From: JABILX01 sp041648305
GTDB taxonomy: Bacteria; Patescibacteriota; Gracilibacteria; UBA1369; LOWO2-01-FULL-3
Assembly: GCA_041648305.1 (NCBI GenBank)
Contig: JBAZPI010000042.1
Coordinates: 1 to 6,947 of the forward strand
DNA: 6,947 bases
Direction of reading: 5' to 3'
A model generated the notes under the pieces. That model was not told the origin of the DNA, did no database searches, and worked only from the letters and a program-made list of their open reading frames with translations. Position numbers and translations under genes: made by a program. Positions 1-4,670 of this stretch are shown one piece after another; the first letter of the stretch is position 1, and every line of letters begins with the position of its first letter.

Positions 1-1
1 T

Positions 2-298
2 GCTTTACAATTCGCAAATCCAAAATTGGATCTTAGTGAAATTACCGTATTCGAAGATAAACTTGTATTTGATGAAAAAAATGATAATGGGGGTTGTGGC
101 GGGGGTGGAGTGTGGCCAGTCCTAACATTTCCTTACAACGATGAGGATGCTTTGAGGATTTTAACAAACAACCGAGCCAAGAAAATTCGTGTTATTCCGG
201 TGGATGTTTTGAGCGATTCGCGACTGAGAAATGTCATTAAAATGCTCGAGCAAGCCGGTATCAAGATCACAATCGGCAAAGGAAGAAAAGTTTCGTAA
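2..298 (+). CDS. 3' end of an unrecognised gene (partial)
   Basis: The frame is open from the first complete codon at base 2 to a TAA at 296-298, so this is probably the last 98 residues of a longer protein whose start lies outside the window. A TTG at 26 is the first possible internal start, but it has no ribosome binding site and there is no stop before it. The fragment has a Gly/Cys-rich patch (NGGCGGGG), then an alternating hydrophobic/charged C-terminal part with the segments KKIRVIPVDVL and VIKMLEQAGIKITIG, which look like beta strands around a helix and suggest a small alpha/beta fold. No catalytic motif or transmembrane segment is visible. I do not recognise the family and give no function. 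The insertion sequence begins 25 bases after the stop codon, so the gene itself is intact at its 3' end. Confidence 0.6.
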   Translation, partial: ALQFANPKLDLSEITVFEDKLVFDEKNDNGGCGGGGVWPVLTFPYNDEDALRILTNNRAKKIRVIPVDVLSDSRLRNVIKMLEQAGIKITIGKGRKVS

Positions 299-322
299 AA
301 ATTGACGCAATTAGGTTAGCCT

Positions 323-346
323 GATACCGTCCCATTTTGGGCGCTT
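323..346 (+). repeat. Left terminal inverted repeat of the IS
   Basis: This 24-bp sequence starts GATACCGTCCCATTTTGGGC and is the exact reverse complement of 1447-1470. Within it CCCA-TTT-TGGG is itself a small palindrome, so each end can form a minor hairpin. The next base outward (t322 against c1471) no longer pairs, which sets the element border. Confidence 0.9.
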
Positions 347-367
347 GAAAAGGGGAAATTTGCCCTA

Positions 368-1444
368 ATGGAAGAGAACAATGTAAGGTTAAACTAGTTT
401 AACCAACTTTTCAATGCCCAAAAAAATCCAATATGTAAGAAATGCGGTAGCTTCAAAACAATTAAAAAAGGTTCAAGAAGAGGTTTAAAAAGATACCAAT
501 GCAAAGACTGTTTCCAGTGGTTTTCAATCGATCACAGAAGAAAGGATAATTCAGTAATTGAAGATCACATCGATGGAAAACCAATAAGAAAAATAGCTGA
601 TAAAGAAAAGAAATCCAAATCAGCGATAAATAGAAAATTAGCAGAGCAGATTAAAAAACTCCCACACAATAATTCCATCACCAAAAGATGCTGCAACAGA
701 TTCTGTGGCATTCTGGTTGTAGACGGAAAATACATAAAGGTGAGAGGTTATGAAAAAGCCATCCCTCTTCTTTGGGGAATAGATTATTTGACCCACGATC
801 TTCCTGTTTTTGATCTCGCTCCATCAGAAAACTATGAAAGTTGGTTGAAATATTTCGGCTATCTCAAAAGTATAAATTATCCGCTGCAAATAGTCATCTG
901 TGATGACAATGAAAACATCAAAGTAACTGCAAAATATATTTTTCCAAATGTATTGATACAAACCTGTCAGAATCACTTTTTGGAAAACATAAGGCGAGAT
1001 TTTCAGGTGCGCACGGAAGAAAAATACAGGGAATTTGTACTTGATCTAAAACGAGAGCTTTTTTCAAAAAAGATAACTCGCTCAGACTTCCAGCAAAGAG
1101 CTCTAAAATTGCTAAAGAAATACACGGGAAACGATGTGACGGTGAATTGTTTAATCAAGATAGAAAAGAATTTTGATGAACTCACGGCCGCAACGCTCGT
1201 TCCTAATGCGCCAAGAGACACAAATCTCATTGAACTATATAACTCTCATTTGCAGGCAAGATTGAAGTCTATAAAGGGCTTTAAATCATTTGCATCAGCG
1301 GAGAAATGGCTCAATGCCTATATCCTTAGAAGGAGATTTAGAAAATTCAGGGATTGTTCAAGAAAATTCCGCTACCTGAACGGCAAAACATCGATTTCAC
1401 AGACATGCAGAAAAAACGACGATTTGCCGCTTCTCTTCGTATGA
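368..1444 (+). pseudogene. MULE-like DDE transposase interrupted by in-frame TAG
   Basis: Reading from ATG 368 gives MEENNVRLN, then TAG at 395-397, then one uninterrupted frame to TGA 1442-1444 (358 residues plus the stop). Numbered from that ATG, a zinc ribbon lies at C23-x2-C26/C45-x2-C48 and a helix-turn-helix-like segment follows (GKPIRKIADKEKKSKSAINR, about 70-90). The catalytic domain shows VVDGKY (D119), VICDDNE (D179/D180), a C200-x2-H203 motif typical of MULE transposases, and NLIELYN (E289) followed by KSIKGF. Between the TAG and GTG 740 there is no ATG, GTG or TTG in frame. The 234-residue product starting at 740 would lack the zinc ribbon, the HTH and the first catalytic Asp. A GGGGA lies 11 bases before ATG 368, a long spacing. 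I call it a recent nonsense-mutated transposase; readthrough or a sequencing error are the alternatives. Confidence 0.75.
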
Positions 1445-1446
1445 CA

Positions 1447-1470
1447 AAGCGCCCAAAATGGGACGGTATC
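1447..1470 (-). repeat. Right terminal inverted repeat of the IS
   Basis: Exact 24/24 reverse complement of the repeat at 323-346. It begins two bases after the transposase stop codon and ends 13 bases before the encoded CCA end of the tRNA-Thr gene, so any native tRNA terminator on that side may have been displaced by the insertion. Confidence 0.9.
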
Positions 1471-1483
1471 CGGGCACAACCTC

Positions 1484-1559
1484 TGGAGCCACCACTGGGA
1501 GTCGAACCCAGGACCTCTGCTTTACGAAAGCATTGCTCTACCAACTGAGCTATGGTGGC
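1484..1559 (-). tRNA. tRNA-Thr (anticodon CGT)
   Basis: On the minus strand a 76-nt cloverleaf can be read. The acceptor stem GCCACCA/TGGTGGC has 7 perfect pairs, the D arm is GCTC-AGTTGGTA-GAGC, the anticodon loop is TTCGTAA with anticodon CGT at 34-36, the variable loop is AGGTC, and the T arm is CTGGG-TTCGACT-CCCAG. Discriminator T73 and an encoded CCA end complete it. The anticodon decodes ACG, threonine. The anticodon stem has an A-G mismatch at 27-43; the other four pairs are good. The 3' end is 13 bp from the IS, which has left the structure intact. Identity as Thr is from the anticodon only. Confidence 0.95.
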
Positions 1560-1561
1560 TT

Positions 1562-1589
1562 GCGCAAGAGGACGAAGTCCTAATTGCGC
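1562..1589 (-). repeat. Imperfect hairpin just 5' of the tRNA
   Basis: The arms GCGCAA and TTGCGC (1562-1567/1584-1589) enclose a second perfect stem AGGAC/GTCCT (1569-1573/1577-1581) with a GAA triloop and a small internal loop between the stems. In the tRNA transcript this hairpin would stand two bases upstream of the mature 5' end. It could be a 5' leader structure near the RNase P cleavage site or part of a dispersed palindromic repeat; the sequence alone does not decide. Confidence 0.55.
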
Positions 1590-1599
1590 CCTTTCTATC

Positions 1600-1618
1600 C
1601 CTCCCCCCTCGGGGGAGG
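1600..1618. repeat. GC-only hairpin CCTCCCCC/GGGGGAGG
   Basis: An 8-bp perfect stem (1600-1607 with 1611-1618) encloses a CTC loop, followed by a further G-rich run (AGGAGGGGG, 1621-1629) that partly repeats the right arm. No T-run follows on either strand, so a simple intrinsic terminator is unlikely. Together with the hairpin at 1562-1589 it resembles a REP-like or MITE-like palindromic unit next to a tRNA; that reading is inference. Confidence 0.5.
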
Positions 1619-1650
1619 CTAGGAGGGGGTAGCCCTCTTTAGCGTCCTGC

Positions 1651-1679
1651 ATTTTATCCGCAAACCGCCCCCAAAACAA
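1651..1679 (-). promoter_or_regulatory. Possible tRNA-Thr promoter
   Basis: On the minus strand a -35-like TTGTTT (1674-1679) and a -10-like TAAAAT (1651-1656) are separated by exactly 17 bp and point at the tRNA. The -35 matches only 3 of 6 consensus positions. The predicted transcript would have an about 85-nt leader containing both hairpins. Confidence 0.35.
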
Positions 1680-1770
1680 CAAAAAATCAGCAGGTCGCCG
1701 AGCCAGTGGCACTCCGGACGGAGGCGGGGACCGCGGCGTTCATCAGAGCGCCAAAGCGCCAGCGGCGCCA

Positions 1771-1902
1771 TTATCGAAGCACCGACGGCATCAAGGGAGT
1801 TTTGCTCCTGCTCCCGATCCCAAAAAGTCTGGAAAGCCACGACTTCTTCCCGCCACCGGGCCTCAAAGAAGCAGCTTTACTCCTATTCATCCTGATCCTC
1901 AT
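1771..1902 (-). CDS. Doubtful small basic protein (43 aa)
   Basis: The reading frame starts at ATG 1902 with AAGGA five bases upstream, one of the better Shine-Dalgarno-like matches in the window, and ends at TAA 1771. The same frame also opens at ATG 1938 (55 aa), 12 bases after the lexA stop codon, so it could be translated from the lexA transcript. The product is strongly basic and Gly/Ser-rich, with segments SLRPGGGKKSWLSRLFGIG and SRSKTP; there is no transmembrane segment or recognised motif. It could be a nucleic-acid-binding peptide, but in a GC-rich stretch of otherwise non-coding look it may be chance. No function assigned. Confidence 0.25.
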   Translation of the reverse strand: MRIRMNRSKAASLRPGGGKKSWLSRLFGIGSRSKTPLMPSVLR

Positions 1903-1950
1903 GAAATCCTTATTGTTATCGATCGTGATTAAAATCATGGCGGAAATAAG

Positions 1951-2568
1951 TTAATATGTGCGAATTAAACCTGTCACAACCCCTTGGACAACAAGTTCTT
2001 CCACTGGAACAATTTCCTGATCTGAATAACTGCTATTCTCAGCTCTCAAGAAAGCTCTGCCACCTTTCTTAACAAATCTTTTTAAAGTATTGCCCCCATC
2101 TATCAGGGCAACCACAATATCTCCATTTTTCGGCACAGCCTTCATGGAAGCTATCACCAAATCCCCTTCGAAAATCCCGGCATCAATCATGCTCTCCCCG
2201 GTAACTCTTACCATAAATGACTCCTTTAAATCCCGAACCAACCCGCCCTCTATTCCAATCCACTCATCAACATACTCTTCGGTCAAAACAGGTCCGCCCG
2301 CGGGAATCATCCCCACCAAAGGAACCTGAACAACGCTACTCGACAACTGCTCACGGACGCGATCAAGTAAAGCTATCCCGCGCGCGGTATCGTCTTTTTT
2401 GATATAACCCTTTGTCTCCAATCCCTTCAGATGCTTCAAAATGCTGTTGTCGCTGCTAACTTTGAAATGTTCGCGCATTTCCCTGAGCGTAGGGGACCGG
2501 CCGTTAGCCATCTGGTACTTCTCAATGAACTTAAGAACAGCCTGCTGTTTGTCCGTTAATGTGTCCAT
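1951..2568 (-). CDS. lexA: LexA SOS repressor / S24 autoprotease
   Basis: A 205-residue protein of the usual LexA length. The N-terminal winged helix-turn-helix (about 1-70: TDKQQAVLKFIEKY, GRSPTLREMREHF) is followed by a linker and the S24 latch/protease domain. The self-cleavage site is Ala90-Gly91 in MIPAGGP, the nucleophile is Ser126 in TGESM, and the general base is Lys163 in NTLKRF, so all three required features are present. By family knowledge the RecA filament triggers cleavage and derepresses DNA-repair genes. It is the last clear gene of a minus-strand run, 85 bp after a LemA gene, but has its own promoter carrying two palindromes, which indicates autoregulation. There is no good ribosome binding site; the predicted leader is only about 23 nt. 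The fold and catalytic residues make the assignment firm. Confidence 0.95.
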   Translation of the reverse strand: MDTLTDKQQAVLKFIEKYQMANGRSPTLREMREHFKVSSDNSILKHLKGLETKGYIKKDDTARGIALLDRVREQLSSSVVQVPLVGMIPAGGPVLTEEYVDEWIGIEGGLVRDLKESFMVRVTGESMIDAGIFEGDLVIASMKAVPKNGDIVVALIDGGNTLKRFVKKGGRAFLRAENSSYSDQEIVPVEELVVQGVVTGLIRTY

Positions 2569-2577
2569 AATATTGGG

Positions 2578-2593
2578 GTAAGTAAATACTCAC
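2578..2593. promoter_or_regulatory. Predicted LexA operator B (start-site proximal)
   Basis: GTAAGTAAATACTCAC covers the predicted lexA transcription start and early leader. It differs at one of 16 bases from the copy at 6138-6153. Two operators in tandem, 27 bp centre to centre, would allow strong repression of lexA. Confidence 0.75.
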
Positions 2594-2597
2594 CCAT

Positions 2598-2626
2598 AAT
2601 ATAAGTGAGCACGTACTCACCGTCAA
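2598..2626 (-). promoter_or_regulatory. lexA promoter
   Basis: On the minus strand -35 TTGACG (2621-2626) and -10 TATATT (2598-2603) each match 5 of 6 consensus positions and are separated by exactly 17 bp. The spacer is almost entirely filled by a 16-bp palindrome (2605-2620), so a bound repressor would occlude RNA polymerase. The predicted transcription start is near 2591. Confidence 0.8.
2605..2620. promoter_or_regulatory. Predicted LexA operator A (promoter spacer)
   Basis: GTGAGCACGTACTCAC has perfect outer GTGAG/CTCAC arms and lies between the -35 and -10 of lexA. It shares its arms with operator B (2578-2593) and the copy at 6138-6153. It is unlike the E. coli CTGT-N8-ACAG box and the Gram-positive GAAC-N4-GTTC box. 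Assignment to LexA is inference from position and repetition. Confidence 0.75.
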
Positions 2627-2647
2627 GCACTTCTCGTCGCAAAGTGC
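2627..2647 (-). other. Hairpin between LemA gene and lexA promoter
   Basis: The arms GCACTT/AAGTGC (2627-2632 with 2642-2647) enclose a 9-base loop just after the LemA stop codon and abut the lexA -35 box. No T-run follows, so it is at best a weak terminator of the upstream operon; readthrough into lexA is possible. Confidence 0.3.
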
Positions 2648-2653
2648 CGAAAA

Positions 2654-3193
2654 TCACTTTTCAAATTCGAAAATTAAAGCCTGCCTCAGTCTCGTAACCA
2701 TGGCAAGAGGCCTTAAAACAAAGTTTTTTACCCCTGAATTAAATCTTCTGACATGTTCATTGTATTCTTTTGCTCGATTCTCAATATCGCTGTTTACATT
2801 TTCAATCTCTTTTCTAATCTCCAAAAAATAAGTGTTTTTACTGGCTTTATCGTGCTCTTCTCCAAACCAAATCAAATCTCCCAACGCCTTGCTGTAATCA
2901 TATTCTTTCTCCGTTTTCTCACCCGACGCAAAATAAATCCGTCTTGCCTGATCCCTCGACGAAATAACCTTTTCAACATACGCGCCCAAGTCGGCAGAAC
3001 CTAAAGCATCACCCCTTATAATCTCCACCAAAATAGGAGCAAGGTCATGTCTATTTCTGATTTTTTCATCCACGAATTCCCAACCCCCGTCCACCCCCTT
3101 CTTCAAAAACTTCAGATGCCTAACCCCAACGGCAATCCACAAAGCAAATAAAAAAACCAAAGCCCCACCAATAATAAAATACGTATTATCCAT
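2654..3193 (-). CDS. LemA family membrane-anchored protein
   Basis: A 179-residue protein with one N-terminal transmembrane segment (about 5-24) and a mostly helical body. The LemA signature is visible: WEFVDEKIRNRHDLAPILVE (38-57), corresponding to the family's (L/W)-x-R-R-x-DL-x-P-x-LVE helix, and LEIRKEIENVNSDIENRAKEYNEHVRRFN (124-152), corresponding to the A-R-x-x-YN-x-x-V-x-x-YN segment. LemA proteins are membrane-anchored four-helix bundles of unclear biochemical role, often linked to envelope processes. Length is close to the family norm. It begins 29 bp after the PH-domain gene and is likely in the same operon; the start ATG at 3191-3193 directly precedes the membrane segment. No strong ribosome binding site is visible. 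Confidence 0.85.
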   Translation of the reverse strand: MDNTYFIIGGALVFLFALWIAVGVRHLKFLKKGVDGGWEFVDEKIRNRHDLAPILVEIIRGDALGSADLGAYVEKVISSRDQARRIYFASGEKTEKEYDYSKALGDLIWFGEEHDKASKNTYFLEIRKEIENVNSDIENRAKEYNEHVRRFNSGVKNFVLRPLAMVTRLRQALIFEFEK

Positions 3194-3222
3194 GGCCAGA
3201 TTTTACATACACACGCGCAATC

Positions 3223-4134
3223 CTACAACGTTTTTTCAACGTCGGCCTGCGGTAGTATCAGCTCGTTATATGAAGGAACACGATATGTAGGCGGCAAAAC
3301 CTTAACCTTCACGACCTCAGTTTTAGACTTAACGACCTCGCCTATGATTTTCTTATAAGCATCCTCGACTTGCTGTCTCTCCAATCTAATCATTTCTTCC
3401 GACTTTTCCCTGGAAAAAGATCTATGATCCCTGAATTCTTCTTCTCTTAAACTTTCAATTTGTCCACGCAAATCAGTATCTCTCTTAATCCTGGACAAGC
3501 ACCTGAAATGGAAATTTACATTGGGAACATACGGCAAAAGCCTCGAAGCGTTATTGGAAGCCAAAGTAATAACCAATTCCCCATACCGTAGTAAATTTTT
3601 CAAGATCCCGTCTTGTGATTTCTTTACATCCTGAATTTTCGCGATATCCAGAACTTCATGTGAATCCTGCAAAAATAGTGTTTTATTATGGACGATAACG
3701 CGTGAATCCGTGAAAATAACGATATTCAAAAAGTGCGCGAATAACCTCGAGAAAATTTTATGCAGATAAACCGTCATCAGAACCAGTACGCCAGCATACA
3801 AAATGCCAATTCCCACATTCCCCCTCACCAATCCGGCAAATTTTCCGAAACTCAATATAAAAACGGACACTATTAGTGTCAGTAGAGCCCAAAGACCAAT
3901 GTGCGGCAGTGCTGCAATCCAATGCTTTCTGCAAAAACAAATAACTTCTTCGTGAGTTTGCTGTCCCTTAAAATGTTTGTCGCGATTCCCGTCCGTGTCC
4001 GGGCGCTCCTCCAGCTCCGGCTCCGGCTTCAACGTAGCCTCCAACTCAGCTTTCGATACCGCCTTCTGCTCAGCCTTAGCGGCCGCCTGAGCGGCGCGTT
4101 TCTTTTGCCCTATTGGTAAAATTAATCCTATCAT
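3223..4134 (-). CDS. Bacterial PH-domain (YdbS-like) membrane protein
   Basis: A 303-residue protein. A charged Ala/Lys/Glu-rich N-terminal tail (about 11-60) is followed by HWIAALPHIGLWALLTLIVS and ILYAGVLVLMTVYL, two membrane segments (about 76-97 and 107-126). A bacterial PH-like domain follows (about 137-205: IVIFTDSRVIVHNKTLFLQ, VLDIAKIQDVKKSQDGILKN, YGELVITLAS), a pattern typical of DUF304/bPH_2 proteins: a strand with a TDSRVIV core, then the I-x-D-V segment. The C-terminal part (about 222-270) is highly charged and probably coiled coil. The family is membrane-associated; its function is not well defined. It starts 9 bp after the upstream small membrane gene and ends in TAG, showing that TAG is a stop codon here. 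The long cytoplasmic tails on both sides of the PH core are unusual compared with short YdbS proteins. Confidence 0.8.
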   Translation of the reverse strand: MIGLILPIGQKKRAAQAAAKAEQKAVSKAELEATLKPEPELEERPDTDGNRDKHFKGQQTHEEVICFCRKHWIAALPHIGLWALLTLIVSVFILSFGKFAGLVRGNVGIGILYAGVLVLMTVYLHKIFSRLFAHFLNIVIFTDSRVIVHNKTLFLQDSHEVLDIAKIQDVKKSQDGILKNLLRYGELVITLASNNASRLLPYVPNVNFHFRCLSRIKRDTDLRGQIESLREEEFRDHRSFSREKSEEMIRLERQQVEDAYKKIIGEVVKSKTEVVKVKVLPPTYRVPSYNELILPQADVEKTL

Positions 4135-4143
4135 TGGTGTCGT

Positions 4144-4371
4144 TTACAGATAATAAAAAGTTAGCCAAGTAAAAAGAACGGCCTGCGTGAGCACGCTTAA
4201 AACGTACAAAGTATTTACATATCCAAGCTTAATGAATCCAAAAAGCCACGTGTATTTTGATTCGGGTAGCTGATGTTTTTTTGCATAGTTCAAAAGCCTT
4301 ATTTGCACGACTACTGCAAACACTATAGAACCCAGCATAAGCAACACAACTAGCAATTTTACAACAAGCAT
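4144..4371 (-). CDS. Small two-TM membrane protein (75 aa)
   Basis: An unrecognised 75-residue protein with two predicted membrane helices (about 4-27 and 51-73) joined by a short polar loop containing KKHQLPESKY. By the positive-inside rule the loop (YAKKHQ) is probably cytoplasmic, with both ends outside. It is the first gene of the run with the PH-domain and LemA genes, only 9 bp before the PH gene, so a joint role at the membrane is likely. The ribosome binding site is weak (AAGTTGAG next to the ATG). Confidence 0.65.
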   Translation of the reverse strand: MLVVKLLVVLLMLGSIVFAVVVQIRLLNYAKKHQLPESKYTWLFGFIKLGYVNTLYVLSVLTQAVLFTWLTFYYL

Positions 4372-4395
4372 AACTCAACTTGTTAAGATCAATCG

Positions 4396-4476
4396 CTCGC
4401 CGGCCAAACCGCGACCAAGCCAGCCATCAGCCGGCCATCAGTCGGCCACATAGTCGGCCACATAGTCGACCAAAAA
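4396..4476 (-). repeat. Degenerate 11-12-nt tandem repeats in the operon leader
   Basis: Successive units read GCCAGCCATCA (4418-4428), GCCGGCCATCA (4430-4440), GTCGGCCACATA (4441-4452), GTCGGCCACATA (4453-4464) and GTCGACCAAAAA (4465-4476); more degenerate copies extend left to about 4396. The two central units are identical, indicating recent slippage. The tract lies downstream of the promoter at 4555-4583 and would be transcribed as leader RNA. On the minus strand it contains a 24-codon ORF (4463 to 4389) with three Trp codons but no ribosome binding site. Confidence 0.75.
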
Positions 4477-4554
4477 TTTGGGTCACCGAACCAAAATTTC
4501 AATGAACTTAAGAAATAAATTTGCCTTTAGACGCCCTTGCCCTTGTGGTTACCA

Positions 4555-4583
4555 ATGATAGGTCATAAGCTGCTTTTTGTCAA
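4555..4583 (-). promoter_or_regulatory. Strong sigma70-type promoter of the membrane-protein operon
   Basis: On the minus strand -35 TTGACA (4578-4583, 6/6) and -10 TATCAT (4555-4560, 5/6) are separated by exactly 17 bp. It points to the small membrane protein gene and predicts a leader of about 175 nt. No copy of the lexA palindrome is near it. Confidence 0.75.
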
Positions 4584-4591
4584 ATTTCATC

Positions 4592-4616
4592 GGCCTCTAG
4601 GGAACCGTGGGAGGCC
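4592..4616 (-). other. Inverted repeat GGCCTC/GAGGCC
   Basis: A 6-bp perfect stem (4592-4597/4611-4616) with a 13-base loop lies about 55 bp after the HNH gene and just before the promoter at 4555-4583. There is no T-run, so a terminator role is uncertain. Confidence 0.3.
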
Positions 4617-4644
4617 AGGAACTTGCCAAGAGATCGCAGAGAAC

Positions 4645-4669
4645 TGCGGCCTTGCGTCTTTGGGCCGCA
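4645..4669 (-). terminator. Stem-loop immediately after the HNH gene
   Basis: The arms TGCGGCC/GGCCGCA (4645-4651 with 4663-4669) form a 7-bp GC-rich stem with an 11-base loop, starting directly after the HNH stop codon on the minus strand. The downstream sequence (GTTCTCTG) has no clear U-tract, so this is a transcript-end hairpin or a weak terminator at most. Confidence 0.4.
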
Positions 4670-4670
4670 A

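Larger units (their letters stand above)
323..1470 (+). mobile_element. Insertion sequence, MULE-like/IS256-IS1249-type, 1148 bp
   Basis: The element is bounded by perfect 24-bp inverted repeats at 323-346 and 1447-1470 and contains one transposase reading frame that nearly fills it (368-1444, ending 2 bp before the right repeat). Zinc-ribbon transposases with a D-D-E triad and a C-x2-H insertion belong to the MULE/IS256 superfamily, and the IS1249 group is my best guess; the exact family is inference. No direct target duplication is visible: the 8 bases left of it (gttagcct) and right of it (cgggcaca) differ. The element sits between an unrecognised gene and the 3' end of a tRNA-Thr gene. 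Confidence 0.85.
1561..1950. other. GC-rich intergenic stretch between tRNA-Thr and lexA
   Basis: About 390 bases between the tRNA and lexA. It holds the two hairpins, the possible tRNA promoter and the doubtful small basic ORF listed separately. Bases 1690-1860 are visibly richer in G+C than the neighbouring genes, with short internal repeats (gcgccaaagcgccagcggcg). Several frames stay open on both strands, which is expected in GC-rich DNA, and none shows a recognisable protein motif. No clear intrinsic terminator for lexA is visible. Confidence 0.5.

Noticed and set aside
395..397. TAG reassigned as a sense codon in this organism
   Set aside because: The PH-domain gene in this window ends in TAG at a sensible place and no other gene has an internal TAG; a local nonsense mutation is simpler.
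1347..1712. 121-codon open frame on the minus strand and a 64-codon frame on the plus strand overlapping the tRNA and the IS end
   Set aside because: Both run through a certain tRNA gene and the IS inverted repeat; no protein motif or ribosome binding site.
1706..1954. 82-codon plus-strand frame with a hydrophobic stretch
   Set aside because: GC-rich region with several open frames, overlaps the end of lexA, no ribosome binding site and no recognisable motif.
4187..4195. GTGAGCACG resembling half of LexA operator A
   Set aside because: It lies inside the small membrane protein coding sequence and the other arm is absent (followed by CTTAAA).
4396..4476. CRISPR-like array
   Set aside because: The units are 11-12 nt, directly abutting, without spacers and no cas gene is present; it is a simple tandem repeat.
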